From positions 102,749,375-102,813,374 of the forward strand of contig CM077644.1 in assembly GCA_039707465.1 (NCBI GenBank): a stretch of 64,000 bases of DNA, written 5' to 3'. Every line of letters starts with the position of its first letter. Position 1 is the stretch's first letter. A model generated the notes under the pieces. The model did not search any database. It was not told where the DNA came from and saw only the letters and a list, made by a program, of their open reading frames with translations. The translations under genes were made by a program, and so were the position numbers. The DNA comes from Rhabdophis nuchalis (lineage: Eukaryota; Chordata; Lepidosauria; Squamata; Natricidae). Shown one piece after another: positions 1-10,984 of this stretch.

Positions 1-1435
1 AGCTTGAGCGGTGGAAGATGGCTTCTCTCTGCTCCTGAATGACTATTGTATTTATGGAAAATTACCAGCATCTCCTTGTGATTTGGACTTCCTCTTGCTA
101 TCAATGAAGAATTTTTTTGGATTAATTGATTCCTTGTCTGGAGTGCCTTTTTTACTATAACTATTGATTTGGAAAAGTGTTTCTCTTCTGGTTTCTGAAC
201 TTTTTTACAACCCTGATTTGAAACTTTTACCTCCTGGTTTGCCTCAGCTGCCCCACCCAAAAAACGCCATTTTAGTGACACTGACTTTAACACCCAACCA
301 TGGCACAAAAATCAGAATTGGCAGGTTTGGAACAAAGATTGTCTTCTCTGGAATCTGTTATACAAACTTTGGTGCTTGAAATTAAGGCCCAGAGAGAAGA
401 AAACAACAACTTTAAGAAGGAACTTTTGGAAACTCGGAAACAAATGCAGGAGAATACACAGAAGACTGAAGATCTGGAAGGGGGGCTAATTGAGGCAAAG
501 GGAGAGCTTAAAAATGTTAACAGTGAGGTGGGGGAATTAACTGGGCATATGTCTAGGATGGACTTCGAAAGGATGTCATATTTTTTAAGATTTCAGAATA
601 TTTCTGAAGAATCTGGTGAATGCCTGCCTGAACTCATGAGCACAATTTTAGCAGACTATTTACATAAACCTAAAGATGAGATCAGGGGGGACATTGACCT
701 AGTCTACAGAATAAACTCAGCATATGCCAGGATAAATGAGGTACCCAGAGAGATACACATTAAATTTGTTAGAAGGTCAACCAGGGAGGAAATTTTGAGG
801 GCGCAGAGAGGGGGTCCTTTAATTTACCAACAAAAGGTGGTTGTCATCTTGAAGCAGGTCCCCAAAAAAATCAGAGAGATTAGAAGGAAATTTTCCTTCT
901 TATCCAAAACATTGTTTGATCACAGGATTTGGTTCAAGTGGGCGATGCCCGAAGGGATGCTGGTGTTCTGGGAAGGAGGAAGAGTGAAGATTAAAACAGT
1001 TGTTGAGGCGGAAGCCTTTCTTAAAAAACATTCCTCTGTCCTGGGGGAAGATCCAGGGGGGCAGAGGGGGCCACGGCCCCGCCCACTGGGGGCCAGGCGG
1101 GAGAAAAAGAAGATACAATTGCCAAAAGACTTAGATCCAAAAAATGATTTTGCTTGTTTTTCTTTTTTTTACTAATTTTCTTTTTTTTATTATTCTTTTG
1201 TACCAGGATGTTTGTACATGTCTGCCATCTGAGAATTGGAAATGTACTATGTATTCACTTGCCTTTATCTTGTAGTATTTTTTCGGATAAATTTCTTTAC
1301 TATTGTTTTATTATGTAGCCCGGGATGGGCCAAAGACTCTGATGCAAAGGTTCTCAAAGTGTTTCTGTAACCCTTACCTTACCCTCTAGAAAATTGTTAA
1401 AACTCAATAAAACTTTTTCAAAACAAAACAAAAAA
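1..1435 (+). mobile_element. L1-type element with ORF1 but no ORF2 (half-L1), copy 1
   Basis: The window opens inside a non-LTR element. A 5' leader (1-299) precedes an ORF1 frame (300-1175), a short 3' UTR of about 230 bases, an AATAAA signal near 1407 and an A-rich tail ending about 1435. The leader contains a GGTGGAAGATGG segment that resembles the leader of the second copy (around 57400). There is no room for the roughly 3.8-kb ORF2 of autonomous L1s, and the ORF1 stop leads directly into a short tailed 3' UTR. That is the plan of HAL1 (half-L1) elements known in mammals. It is probably mobilised in trans by L1 ORF2 protein (inference). The true 5' end lies left of the window. Confidence 0.7.
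300..1175 (+). CDS. L1 ORF1-like RNA-binding protein
   Basis: An open frame of 291 codons. ATG 300 sits in an ACCATGG context and directly precedes a long heptad-like coiled coil (about residues 5-82, rich in L, E, K and Q). Then come the MSRMDFERMSYFLRF segment (from residue 84) and the RINSAYARI region (around 131-145), in the position of the RRM of L1 ORF1p. PREIHIKF with RRSTREEILR follows (from about 149), then a C-terminal domain with KKIREIRRKFSFLSK and MLVFWEGGRVKI. The tail is basic (about 250-275). Order and length match L1 ORF1p, a trimeric nucleic-acid chaperone that coats its own RNA. The frame is intact, so the copy is fairly young or the gene is still under constraint. Fusion to host sequence is not seen. 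Confidence 0.75.
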   Translation: MAQKSELAGLEQRLSSLESVIQTLVLEIKAQREENNNFKKELLETRKQMQENTQKTEDLEGGLIEAKGELKNVNSEVGELTGHMSRMDFERMSYFLRFQNISEESGECLPELMSTILADYLHKPKDEIRGDIDLVYRINSAYARINEVPREIHIKFVRRSTREEILRAQRGGPLIYQQKVVVILKQVPKKIREIRRKFSFLSKTLFDHRIWFKWAMPEGMLVFWEGGRVKIKTVVEAEAFLKKHSSVLGEDPGGQRGPRPRPLGARREKKKIQLPKDLDPKNDFACFSFFY

Positions 1436-1853
1436 CTACGCCAGGCCAGCTGCACGAAATAAACGGGTCTTCAAAGCTCGGCAGAAAAGGCACAGGTCTG
1501 TGATCATGCAAAGGTCAGGGGGTAGGTCATTCCAGAGGGCAGGAGCAGCCACAGAGAAGGCTCTCCCCCTGAGCGTTGTCAGCCGACATTGCCTAACCGA
1601 TGGCACCCTTAGGAGGCCCTCTCTGTGGGAGCGGACTGCTCGGTGGGACGTATTAGGTAGCAGGAGGCGGTCTTGCAAATAGCCAGGTCCCATGCCATGG
1701 AGCGCTCTAAAGGTGGTTACTAGCACCTTGAAGCGCACTCGGAAGGCCACAGGCAGCCAGTGCAGCTCGTGCAGGAGAGGTGTCACATGGGAGCATCTAG
1801 AAGCTTCCAGAATCCCCCGCGCGGCCGCGTTCTGAACTAACTAGAGCCTCCGG
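1436..1853 (-). pseudogene. L2-clade LINE fragment (C-terminal coding end)
   Basis: On the minus strand a 116-codon frame (1436-1786) gives the C-terminal end of the L2-type polyprotein, with LHELHWLPVAFRVRFKVL, RSHREGLLRVPS and APALWNDLPPDL. The same motifs occur in the other L2 copies of the window. It stops abruptly at the A-rich tail of the half-L1 (1435), so the L2 3' UTR is missing on this side. Similarity continues to about 1853 in a region encoding the upstream QNAAARG part. This is a dead fragment. The sharp junction suggests the half-L1 landed inside an older L2, or that a deletion joined the two. Confidence 0.75.
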
Positions 1854-2132
1854 GTGCACTACTATCATCATACCTCAATTTTCATTTGACTATAATTGTT
1901 TTTATGTCCTTTTGCATAGAATATTCCAAAATTTAAAGCATAACCACATAATGGTATTTCATTAGCTATTTCCAGTATCATCCAGTAACGTTACATCTTT
2001 ATGACCTGTTCTAAATAGAAGTCAATAATATTTAGTAACAACGTTTCTAGTCCTCCTTCCAGAATCACTGTTTACAATTTTTGTCCAATTTCCTTTTATT
2101 AAGCCAATACCTATATATATGTTGTTATCAAT

Positions 2133-4464
2133 ATCTATTTATTTATTTATTTATTTATTTATTTATTAAATTTATACCCCGCCCTTCTCCAAATGGACCC
2201 AGGGCTGCGCACAGGGATGTTAAAATACATACAAAATATATAAAATTTAAAAAACTTATTCTAATAAATAAAACCCTGCGCTAAAAACCGAATTAAAAAT
2301 CCCAAGTTTAAAACTGTCTAATAGTCAGTAATGGAGGTTACGCTAGGCCGGCTAGATGGAATAGATGTGTCTTCAGACACTTGCGGAAGAGGCGGAGGTC
2401 GGAGATGGTGCGGAGTTCAGGGGGTAAGTCGTTCCAGAGGGCTGGGCCCGCCACAGAGAAGGCCACAGAGAAGGAGGCCCTCTCTGTGGGAGCGTATCGG
2501 TCTGAGGGATGTATGGGGCAGGAGGCGGTCTCGCATATAACTAGGCCCCAAGCCATGGAGCGCTTTAAAGATGGTCATTAAAACCTTGAAGCGCACCCGA
2601 AAGACCACAGGAAGCCAGTGCAGCTCGCGCAGGATAGGTGTTATGTGGGAGTGTCTAGGCGCTCCCGTAATCACCCGCGCGGCTGCATTCTGGACTAGCT
2701 GCAGCTTTCGGGTGCACCTCAAGGGGAGCCCCATGTAGAGAGCATTACAGTAGTCGAGTCGAGAGGTAACGAGTGCTTGAGTGACTGTGCGTAAGGCGCC
2801 CCGGTCCAGTAAGGGGCACAATTGGCGCATCAGGTGTACCTGATGAAACGCCCCCCCTGGCCACGGCTGCCACATGATCTTCCAAAGACAGCCGGGAATC
2901 CAGGAGGACACTCAAATTGCGCGCCCTCTCCACGGGGGCCGGTGTTTCGCCCCCAATGGCCAGAGTTGGAATAATCTGGCTGAACCGGGGCACCGGAAGC
3001 CACAGCCACTCAGTCTTGGACGGGTTGAGCTTGAGTTTGTTACCACCTATCCAGAACCGTACAGCTTCCAAGCACCGGGACATAACCTCGACGGCATCGT
3101 TGGGGTGGTCTGGGGTGGATATGTACAACTGAGTATCATCAGCGTACAGATGATATCCAACCCCGAAACCATGGATGATCTCACCCAGCGGCTTCATATA
3201 TGTGTTGAACAGTAGGGGCGAGAGGACCGACCCCTGAGGAACCCCACATATGAGGGGCCTCGAGGCCGACCTCTGCCCCCCTGCCAACACATATTGCGAC
3301 TGACCAGAGAGGTAGGACGAGAACCACCGCAAAACGGTGCCTCCCAGCCCCAACCCCCCCAGTCGGCGCAATAGGATACCATGGTTGATGGTATCAAAAG
3401 CCGCTGAGAGGTCTAATAGGACTAGGATAGAGGAATATCCTCTATCCCGCGCCCTCCAGAGATCATCAACCAATGCGACCAATGCTGTCTCGGTGCTGTG
3501 CCTGGGTCGGAAGCCGGACTGGCGCGGGTCTAGATAATCAACTTCCTCCAAGTGTCGCGGAAACTGTTGAGCCACCACACTCTCAACAACCTTCACTAAA
3601 AAGTGGAGGTTGGAGATGGGACGATAGTTCTCTAATAATGCTGGATCCAGAAATGGCTTCTTGAGGAGGGGCCTTACTACGGCCTCTTTCAAGATGGCAG
3701 GCAAGGACCCCTCACTCAAAGATGCGTTGACAATGCCCTGGAACCAGCCTCGTGTCGTCTCCCAGGATGCCAGTACAAGCCAGGAGGGACACGGGTCCAA
3801 TAAACATGTGGTAGCCCTAAGTCTCTTTGACAACTTGTCCATATCCTCGGTGGTAACAAAATCAAACTCCTCCCAAGATGGTGTCACAAGAACAGCCTCG
3901 GCCCGCTCAACTGGACCACTGTCGATGGAGGGTAGCTCGTTCCGAATTCGAGTGATTTTCTCCTGCAGATAAATCCCAAATTCCTCTGCTCGACCCTGTA
4001 AAGGGGCTTCCCGCGGCCTCTGTTGGAGGAGGGAGCGGGTCACCCCAAACAGGGCGGCAGGGTGGTTATCTGCGGATGCAATAAGAGTGGCACAATACTC
4101 ACGTTTGGCCACTCTTATTGCCACTAAGTAAGTCCTAATATGGTCTCTCACTAGTGTTCGGTTGGCTTCGGAGCGAGAAGATCTCCATCTGCTCTCTAGG
4201 CGTCTCTTGTGGCGCTTCATCTCCCTGAGCCCCTCGGTAAACCAAGGAGCCCAGGTGGTTCGTCGCCGCAAGAAAGGCCACAAGGGCGCGACTCGGTCCA
4301 AGGCCCCCGTGGCCGCACTTAACCATGCAGCCACTAGGTCCTCATTCGAGTCGCGGGGCAAGTCCACAGGAATTGGCCCAAGCTCCCTTTGGAACCTTAT
4401 CGAGTCCATCAGGAGCCTGGGGCGGAACCATATAGGAATGTCTGGTTCCGCCTCCCCGCAATGA
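2133..4464 (-). mobile_element. L2-clade LINE, 5'-truncated, with (TTTA)n tail
   Basis: A minus-strand L2-type retrotransposon. Its 3' end is the tail (ATTT repeats on the plus strand, about 2136-2168) next to a conserved AAATTTATACCCCGCCCTTC block. Its 5' truncation lies just upstream of the RT-proximal coding region, at about 4464. The direct repeat TATCAAT flanks it (2126-2132 and 4465-4471). Joining the flanks restores a repeat unit of the host element, which supports a genuine insertion with a short target duplication. The endonuclease domain is absent through truncation. Confidence 0.8.
2338..4409 (-). pseudogene. L2-type reverse transcriptase, frameshifted
   Basis: The longest frame (2745-4409, 554 codons) has the conserved order of an L2/CR1-clade RT: LLDPCPSWLV, RPLLKKPFLDP, NYRPISNL, QSGFRPRHSTETAL, LLDLSAAFDTINHGILL, GVPQGSVLSPLLFNTYM and the catalytic YADD box (Y422-D425) followed by TQLYIS. 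A frameshift near 2850-2900 moves the rest (RLDYCNALYMGLPLRCTRKLQLVQNAAAR, LRELHWLPVVFRVRFK) into the frame at 2417-2911. A further deletion after REGLL with a small duplication (about 2450-2480) shifts the terminal ALWNDLPPEL part into the frame at 2338-2556. It copied its RNA at nicked target DNA when intact; it is now inactive. Confidence 0.85.
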
Positions 4465-4881
4465 TATCAATCATTTGTTTGACTATATCCATTATCATAA
4501 CATATTTTTAACCTAATACTCAAAACTTAACTAAATTTTAACTTAATTCTTTTATTATTAGCTTTTATATATAACAAGAATTTCTAATCGTCCTTTCATA
4601 GTTACCATTTACTATTTGTATACAATTACCTCTTATCAAACCAATACATATGTATACATTATTATCATTTGTTTATTTAACCATGTCCATTATCACTAAA
4701 TTTCACTAAATTTCACTAATTTTTGATTGTAAGCTTTCATATATCAACATGTATCTTTCCAGTAATAATGCAATCTTATGTCTTTTGCCATTTGTGTAAT
4801 TAATCTTCTAATTATCTCCTTGGTCAAATTTGTATGGATTTCTCTTCGCAGCTCATTGCTTGTTGCATCTCTGATATAATC

Positions 4882-5280
4882 TCAATACCCTCCATCTGTT
4901 TCTTTAATCAGCTTATCTTTGGTTATCAATGGTGTTTCTGATAAGATTTCTCTCCTTAAATCCATCAATTCTTCTCTTTTTTCTTCTTCTGTGCCTTGCC
5001 ATCTGGGGTAGAGTTCCTGGCCATCTAGCTCTACTTTCCATATTCCACTCTTTCCATTTGCAACCACAATACATTCACCATAAATGTCAACAGATTTCTT
5101 ATCTTTGTATTCGTTTTTCTCTTCGGCTTTTAGGACTCTAACCTCCACTTTTTCCAGTTGATAAACATCTCCAAATTCTCCATCATATTTTGCTGTTATA
5201 TGCTCTATGTTTTCCAGTTTCTTCTCAATTCTCTCCAATACTTCTAGTAATTTTTGGATTTCAAACATTATCTTTTGCAC
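4882..5280 (-). CDS. Coiled-coil ORF of L1-like element, probably decayed
   Basis: A 132-codon minus-strand frame beginning MQKIMFEIQKLLEVLERIEKKLENIEH. The first 40 residues are a plausible coiled coil (regularly spaced I and L with many E and K). An acidic-basic middle and a GIWKVELDGQELYPRWQG segment follow. After the stop near 4882 the same reading continues with recognisably protein-like sequence (YIRDATSNELRREIHTNLTKEIIRRL), so the stop is probably a mutation and the original protein was at least 60 residues longer. I do not recognise the protein with certainty. By position it would be an ORF1-type protein of the surrounding element. Confidence 0.45.
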   Translation of the reverse strand: MQKIMFEIQKLLEVLERIEKKLENIEHITAKYDGEFGDVYQLEKVEVRVLKAEEKNEYKDKKSVDIYGECIVVANGKSGIWKVELDGQELYPRWQGTEEEKREELMDLRREILSETPLITKDKLIKETDGGY

Positions 5281-6237
5281 TGTTAAAGTTTCCTTTTAAT
5301 GCTGATGTTGTGCCATTCTTCCAACTGGTAGACACTGCCACTCTGGCTTTCAAAGCTTTTTATTAGATTAACCACAAATTCATTTGTAATCTTTCACAAT
5401 AAGACCTTGTTTTCACTTTTCTCTAATTGACAATAAAGTTCAAAAGAACACCTGCATAAACAATCCATGTTCTTCTTCTTCTTGCTCTCTGCAAACAAAC
5501 TGCAAGGTCTTGAAGTGCAAAGTCAAAACAATCAAAGAAAGAAATGAAAGTACAATGTTTCAGGGCTCAAGCCTCCAGCCTCCAAGCGGCAGTGTTGCTT
5601 CCTTTCCCTTTGATGTTACAACCCTCTTTATACTCCTTTTGTATCTTTTTTATATTAAAAGAAGTAAAATTCTTGAATGAAATAAAATAGAAAAAAGGAA
5701 AAAATACTCATGTAGAAATGAAAAAAAAGATTTTAATCCATAGGTTACAAAAATAAAAAAATAGAAGAAGAAAGACTAATCCGTTCACTTTAAAAGGCTT
5801 GCACAAATTCCATCCATAAGATAGCATTTAAAAAGTAAGATAACACACTGTCCAGTGCAATCCAAAGTTTATTTTTGCCACTTATTTCTTCTGTTCTCAA
5901 ATTTAATTTAGCTTTAAAGGGTTTTTTTAAGGCAGTCTCTTGTAAAACAGTAAAAATTCCTCACCAGCTGTACACACTTTCTCTTTCTGCTTCCTTCCAT
6001 TCCGGAGTCGTCCCAACTTCATCAGCCTGGGCTGAACTTGTATTGCTGGCTAGAAGAACTTCTCCTGGATCAATCAGGGACTTTGCAGGGTCCCTGAGAT
6101 CAGTAGGACATATTCTTCCTGATCAACATCTCTGCGGGACAGTTGAGGTCCATACAGACCATCCAGTGGCAAAAGTATCATCTGCGATCTTGGGTCTTTG
6201 AGATTGCAGGTTGTGTCATCGCAACGTCGGCTCCTCC

Positions 6238-7185
6238 TCCTCAAAAATGTGTCTATTTCTGATAGCAGGAACTAGCAGTTCAAAAAGAAATCCAAATGGA
6301 TGTCCATTGTAGCAAAAACAAAGCCCTGGGTGCTTTCAGAAAATATGCACAGTGGGATGTGAAATTAACAATTAATTTTTCCTTATGCATAATACAAAAC
6401 ATTCATTTTTTAATGCAAGTGATCCATGAAATCCCAATATTAGTATAATGAAACCTTTGTTTAAATATGTAGAAACAGTTTGTGTATCCACTGAAGATTG
6501 TGGTGTCAAAACAATGTGTTGTAAAATATTTAACAAATAACAGATTTTCAAAAGAGCAAGCAGGAATGTTTCCCTTTTAATATTTTAAATGGGGAGGCTT
6601 TACCTAAATCTATCATGCACTCTTCTATCCTTTCTTTATAAAAATATCTGTTTTTTAGTTAGAAGTAAAATATTATATTCAAAAATTTATTTGAGACTGC
6701 CATATTTTTTCTTATTTGAGACTGCTATATTTCTGAATCAGGCCTACTACTAAGTGTCTACTATTTAAACAATTTAATTTGGTTTTTTTTAAAAAGAAAT
6801 AAAATAACTTAAAACTTCAATCAAATGTATCACAGCCTTCTTTTATGTCAATAATTCTGTACAATTCTTTGCACCTGTTGAAATAATATCAATCATTCCA
6901 AAAACCTCTACACAACCCTTTTCCACTCCACCACCCTTCCTAACCTTTTTCACCCCTGCATACCATAAATACATAGAACCAGAACAAAATACTCATATGC
7001 CAATAAAATAATCAAGTTACTGAAGATTGTGAAACAACAATAATTCCCATATTATTTGTCTCAACTCAAGACAAAAAACAAATTAAGTAAAAATGTAACC
7101 CTCCATCACATCTCCATTATTGGCCTCATGAGAAATTTATACATAAGTTAGGAAGCTATGGTACAAACAGAATGTGGCAAGAGAG
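6238..7185. other. Unassigned AT-rich sequence
   Basis: No gene, RNA gene or recognisable repeat was found here. The stretch is AT-rich with scattered A and T runs and no frame of interest. It may be host intergenic sequence between the L1-like element and the Bov-B-like remnant. Confidence 0.3.
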
Positions 7186-7189
7186 ACAG

Positions 7190-7960
7190 ATTCCAGGTTG
7201 GCAAAGGAGTGTGACAAAACTGCAAACTTTTATTTATTCAATAAAATGAATAAATGAATGAATTTGAAGAAGACGAGCACAGTTTTAAAACTGGATAAAG
7301 AAACATCAATAACCTATGCTATGCTGTTGAGGCTACATTGATAACTGAAAATACATAGGATCTGCAAGCCCTAGTAGTAAAAGTCAAAGAAAACAGTGAA
7401 AAAATGGGACTAAAAATAAATACAAAGGAGACCAAACTAATGACAATAGGTAGAAAAACTAGCCAATGAAGATATCAAAGCGAGGATAGCTTCTGCCTTT
7501 TAGGATCAATCAACAGTCAAGAAATAAGCAGTCAAGAAATATGTTACTTAACACTTGATAGAGCAGCCATAAAAGCTTCAGAAAACATATTCAAATGCCA
7601 TAATATGTCTATCCCTGCAAAGAGCAGAATTGTGCAAGCCATGATATTTCCTATGACACTCTATGGAAATAAAAGTTGGATTTTAAAGAAGCAGAATAAA
7701 AAGAGGGTCGATACTTTGAACTTTGATGTTGGAGAAGACTCCTGGGAATATGTGGACAGCCAAGAAAACAAACTAATGGCTCATCAAATGAATCAACCCA
7801 GTTTTTACTTGAGGCCAAAACAACGAGGCTAAAATTATCCTACTTGACACGTTATATGAAGGCCCAGCTCTCTAGAAAGGTTTCAATGCTGGGAAAGGTG
7901 GAAGGGGGTAAGAATAAGATGACCAGCAGCAAGGTGGAATAGACTCAGTGGCCAGTGAGG
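7190..7960 (+). pseudogene. Bov-B-like (RTE clade) reverse transcriptase remnant
   Basis: A decayed plus-strand coding region. Reading across stops and frameshifts, a piece resembling GRNINNLRYADDTTL (here RNINNLCYAVEATLI, about 7297-7345) is followed by VKENSEKMGLKINTKETKLMTIG. The frame at 7605-7832 then gives MSIPAKSRIVQAMIFPMTLYGNKSWILKK. This is the RT thumb/C-terminal pattern of Bov-B/RTE LINEs (TKVRLVKAMVFPV..YG.ESWT). A GKVEGGKNK piece near 7895 fits the region further downstream. The catalytic YADD has become YAVE, so it is inactive. Dong/R4-type elements share some of this pattern, so the clade is probable but not certain. Confidence 0.65.
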
Positions 7961-9240
7961 GTAAAAGGATAACAGAGAATCCATTTAATGTTGCCTTAGA
8001 ATTTAAATTGTCCTGTATGAAGGAAGCCATACTTGGCCAGATTTGTTCTGACTTCCCATAAATATAGGCTGTTACGTCAGAACAGTTTATGCCCATATAC
8101 TGTACTTTACTTCTGATTCAGTGATTAAAGGAAACAGGGCTGCACTAAGATCCTTATAGGCCCTGAACACTTTGACTATTGTCACGGCAGTAATAATCCA
8201 TATGCTTACGATTATAAAGATATTCTCAGGTCCTACAATTCTTTAATAAATTGCAGGGAATTTTCTTCTGCCCAAGAGAACATAATAGTTTCAAGTGATG
8301 TATCCATATGAATTTGTTTTAAAATGTAAATTTTGATTGATTTCCATTTTTAGATTTCTTTCTTTTCTTTTCTTTTAACCTTAAAACACCTTTTGCAGGC
8401 CCCAAAGTTTAATAGGTCCTAGGCATTGTGCCTGTAGTGCCTAATAAATAATACAGGTTTGGGACATTACAGGCAGCACATTAACTGCCCACAAAGAAAA
8501 ATCCTGACTTTTCTCAGTGTCTGTGGCCTGCCAGAGAGAAAGAAAAAGAAACAGGGATACAGCAAAAGCATACAGTACGCAACGGTTATGCAGAAGTTAG
8601 CAGTGGCTGTCTCCTGGAACAATATGCTCCAGAGACCTGGATAGCTCCCACCCAGTTAAAATTCAGGAAGCTATTATAGATAAAGCTATTCTCCCAGGCT
8701 CCAGGACAGTGTGAAGGTTAACTCCCTCCCAAACAGAATTTTTTGGTATAAGTCCATGATTTCTTTTGGTACTTCCTAACTTTATTTTTTGCTTCATAAG
8801 CTACTCAGAGTTGTTGGGATTGGGTGGTCTAAAATCATATGTATGTATAAATACCTAAGTAAATATATGCCTGTATTAAGCCTTTCATTCTTGCGTATGG
8901 TGAGATTCTCTTTTCTTTCTTTGTCTCTTTCTCTCTCCCTCTTTTTCTTTTCTCTTTTGCCTTAATCTCATGGTTTTTGACAACATACGGTAGTATACAA
9001 AACAAAACATTTACACTAAGAGTAAAATACAAAGAGAAAGAGAAGGAGAAAGAGAAAGAAAAACAAAAATGAAGGCCACCAGCAGTGACTAAAAAAGAAA
9101 GAAAATGCCTCTTACGATATGTAACTTAGTCCCCTCGATCTTCTGGAGCCCAGATGTGAAAGGCTGACTAGACCAGGATATAGGGGAAAGAGGGAGGGGG
9201 GAAAGAAAGTTTGCTATTGACCCAGCTTTATTTCATTTTA
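7961..9240. other. Unassigned sequence
   Basis: Mostly unique AT-rich sequence. It holds a short TTTCT-rich stretch (8360-8376) and a pyrimidine tract followed by a GA-rich tract (8905-8960 and 9029-9065, partly complementary). No gene was recognised. Confidence 0.3.
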
Positions 9241-9249
9241 ACAGTGGGA

Positions 9250-9400
9250 GAGAAGGAGAGTGCAGCAGTGCAGCATAGTAGTAAAGGTATTGTGTTAGAT
9301 TCAGGGAGTCCCAGGTTTACATCCATTACTTCATAATAGAAACTCACTCTCAGCCATCATTCTCTCAGACTTGCCAAGTTTGCAGTTTTGGGGGTGGATA
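9250..9400 (+). repeat. Degraded tRNA-derived SINE
   Basis: The order GTAGTAAAGGTATTGTGTTAGATTCAGGGAG, then CCCAGGTTTACATCC, then AAACTCACTCTCAGCC matches a common squamate tRNA-headed SINE. GGTTTACATCC is a worn B box, and ACTCACT..CTCTCAG is the body. It is heavily diverged and has no clear target duplication. Confidence 0.45.
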
Positions 9401-9544
9401 AAGTGAAAGGGAGATTCCTGTGAAAGTTCCTGAAGGAAATGTAGGATATACACTTAAAAAAAGTTAATATTGGAATATTTTCTTAATAAGAGGTAGTTAT
9501 TCACATTATCAGGTACTATATTACTTCAGGCTGCCAAGTGGCAG

Positions 9545-10740
9545 TCAAAGCACTTTCAATTGGTGCTTCAGAATAACATTGTTTTCTGATATATATACTT
9601 TTATTAAAGATTTTTTATTAAAAAAAAAGAAGATAAAAGCTAATACAAAATAATATACAGTAAGAAAAGAAAGAAAGCAAAGAGAAAATATATATAAAAG
9701 TGCAAGAAATGTAAAAAGTAAAAGAAAAGTAGAAAAGAAAGAAAAAAGATACAAAGAAGACGCTTTTAAGCTTTCTTACAGCAGTTATTCATTTTTTACT
9801 CCAAAGTTACTTCATTGCTTTCTTCATTCTCCTACCTCTCTTGTCTAATCATCAAAACCATAAAACATGAGTTCATTTATTTCTGTTTTACCCAAAAAAT
9901 CCATAAGAGGTTTCCAGTCAGCAATAAACCCAGACATTGTCTTTGCTCTGATAAAAGAAGTCAATTTAGCCATCTCAGCAAATTCCATCATCTTCACCAA
10001 CCATTACCCAATTGTGGATAGTATGAAATCTTTCCATCTTTGGGCATATAAACATTTCACTGCTGTTACCATATACAAAAACAAAGTTCTGTGTCTCTTT
10101 CTTTCTTTTTTCTTTTTACAAATATTTGTCCATTAATCCCAAAATAGAAACCTCTGGTCTCAATTGTATATTAATCTTTAAAAGCCTCTGAATCAGTGTA
10201 TGTCAGTATATGTATTTGAAATCGATTTTTAAAAGTTTTTTTACTCACCCACCAAACTTAGCAAAAAGTCTCTTGTTAACTTTTCTAACATAAATTACAT
10301 TACCTTTATACATTCTAGACAATTTATTTGTTGACATTTATCAATGATACTTCATTTTGTCAAAGTTCTTTTTAAGATTATATTTTCCATTGTTCTATTT
10401 GGATAATTTATCCAAACATTTTAGCCCCATTTTGTAATGCATTCTTTCATTTGTTCTTCTTCTGTTTCAAATTTTAATTTAAAAAAAGTTTATACATTTT
10501 AACAATTACATTGTCGTGAACAATGTAATTGTTAAAAATACAACGCTAAAAACCATAAATTCTTTTATCTACTTTAAATATTTCTAACACTTGTAAATAT
10601 GAAAACCATTGGCAATTATATCCCTCTGCCGCCAGTTGTTCTCTTGGTGTCATTTTATATTCTCCTTGCCAAAATTCTAGTATCTTACAATAAGTTAGCC
10701 ATTTGTGTTTTCCTATAATTTCTCATCTATAATATGCTTC
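9545..10740 (-). pseudogene. L1 ORF2 C-terminal region and 3' UTR, decayed
   Basis: The minus strand shows the C-terminal part of an L1 ORF2 protein. Reading across damage: a segment like NKVLFLYMVTAVKCLYAQRWKD (near 10030-10095), then HNWVMVKMMEFAEMAKLTSFIRAKTMSGFIADWKPLMDF (about 9890-10015), which is close to the typical squamate L1 ending WLVKMMELAEMAKLT...WKPLMDF. The 3' UTR and A-rich end with an AATAAA signal follow toward 9600. The catalytic RT domain is not present. Stops and small indels make it non-functional. It shows that this genome has, or had, ORF2-bearing L1s that could serve the ORF1-only elements. Confidence 0.65.
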
Positions 10741-10842
10741 TTATGCTGAGAGCCACAAAGGTGTTTTCTGGCACAACCTGGGTTTGTATCCATTCCATGT
10801 TCTCAATGTAGTAGATGTAATTGTCTATGTAGATTCTTAGTC

Positions 10843-10935
10843 ATGCAGATCATGGTTGTCCCAAAGGTGCTTTTTCAAAAGGCAAGAGTCCAGTTGTCTC
10901 CTGAAAAAACACTTTTGGGACAACCATGACGTGGA
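10843..10935. repeat. Inverted repeat (hairpin) of dispersed family
   Basis: Two arms of about 30 bases are inverted copies with a few mismatches: ATGGTTGTCCCAAAGGTGC near 10851 and GCACTTTTGGGACAACCAT-like sequence ending about 10928. The spacer is about 20-25 bases. The same arm sequence occurs near 24389 and 29470, so this is the end structure of a dispersed repeat family. Confidence 0.6.
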
Positions 10936-10984
10936 TGATTGAGAATCTCCATAAACATTTAGCTATGCACTTTGGAATGAACAC

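Larger units (their letters stand above)
1860..6237 (-). mobile_element. L1-like non-autonomous LINE, split by an L2 insertion
   Basis: Two blocks (about 1860-2132 and 4465-6237) read as one minus-strand element. The right end, near 6237, is a relatively GC-rich start (GAGGAGGAGCCGACGTTGCG on the minus strand), as in an L1 5' UTR. A leader of almost 1 kb follows, then a coiled-coil ORF (4882-5280), then a long AT-rich 3' region. The 3' region has repeated units of roughly 170-190 bases: the stretch around 2067-2132 matches 4606-4680, and 4471-4510 matches 4660-4700. L2 sits inside one such unit. No ORF2 is visible. Assignment to L1 rests on organisation and is inference; the exact ends are uncertain. 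Confidence 0.5.
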
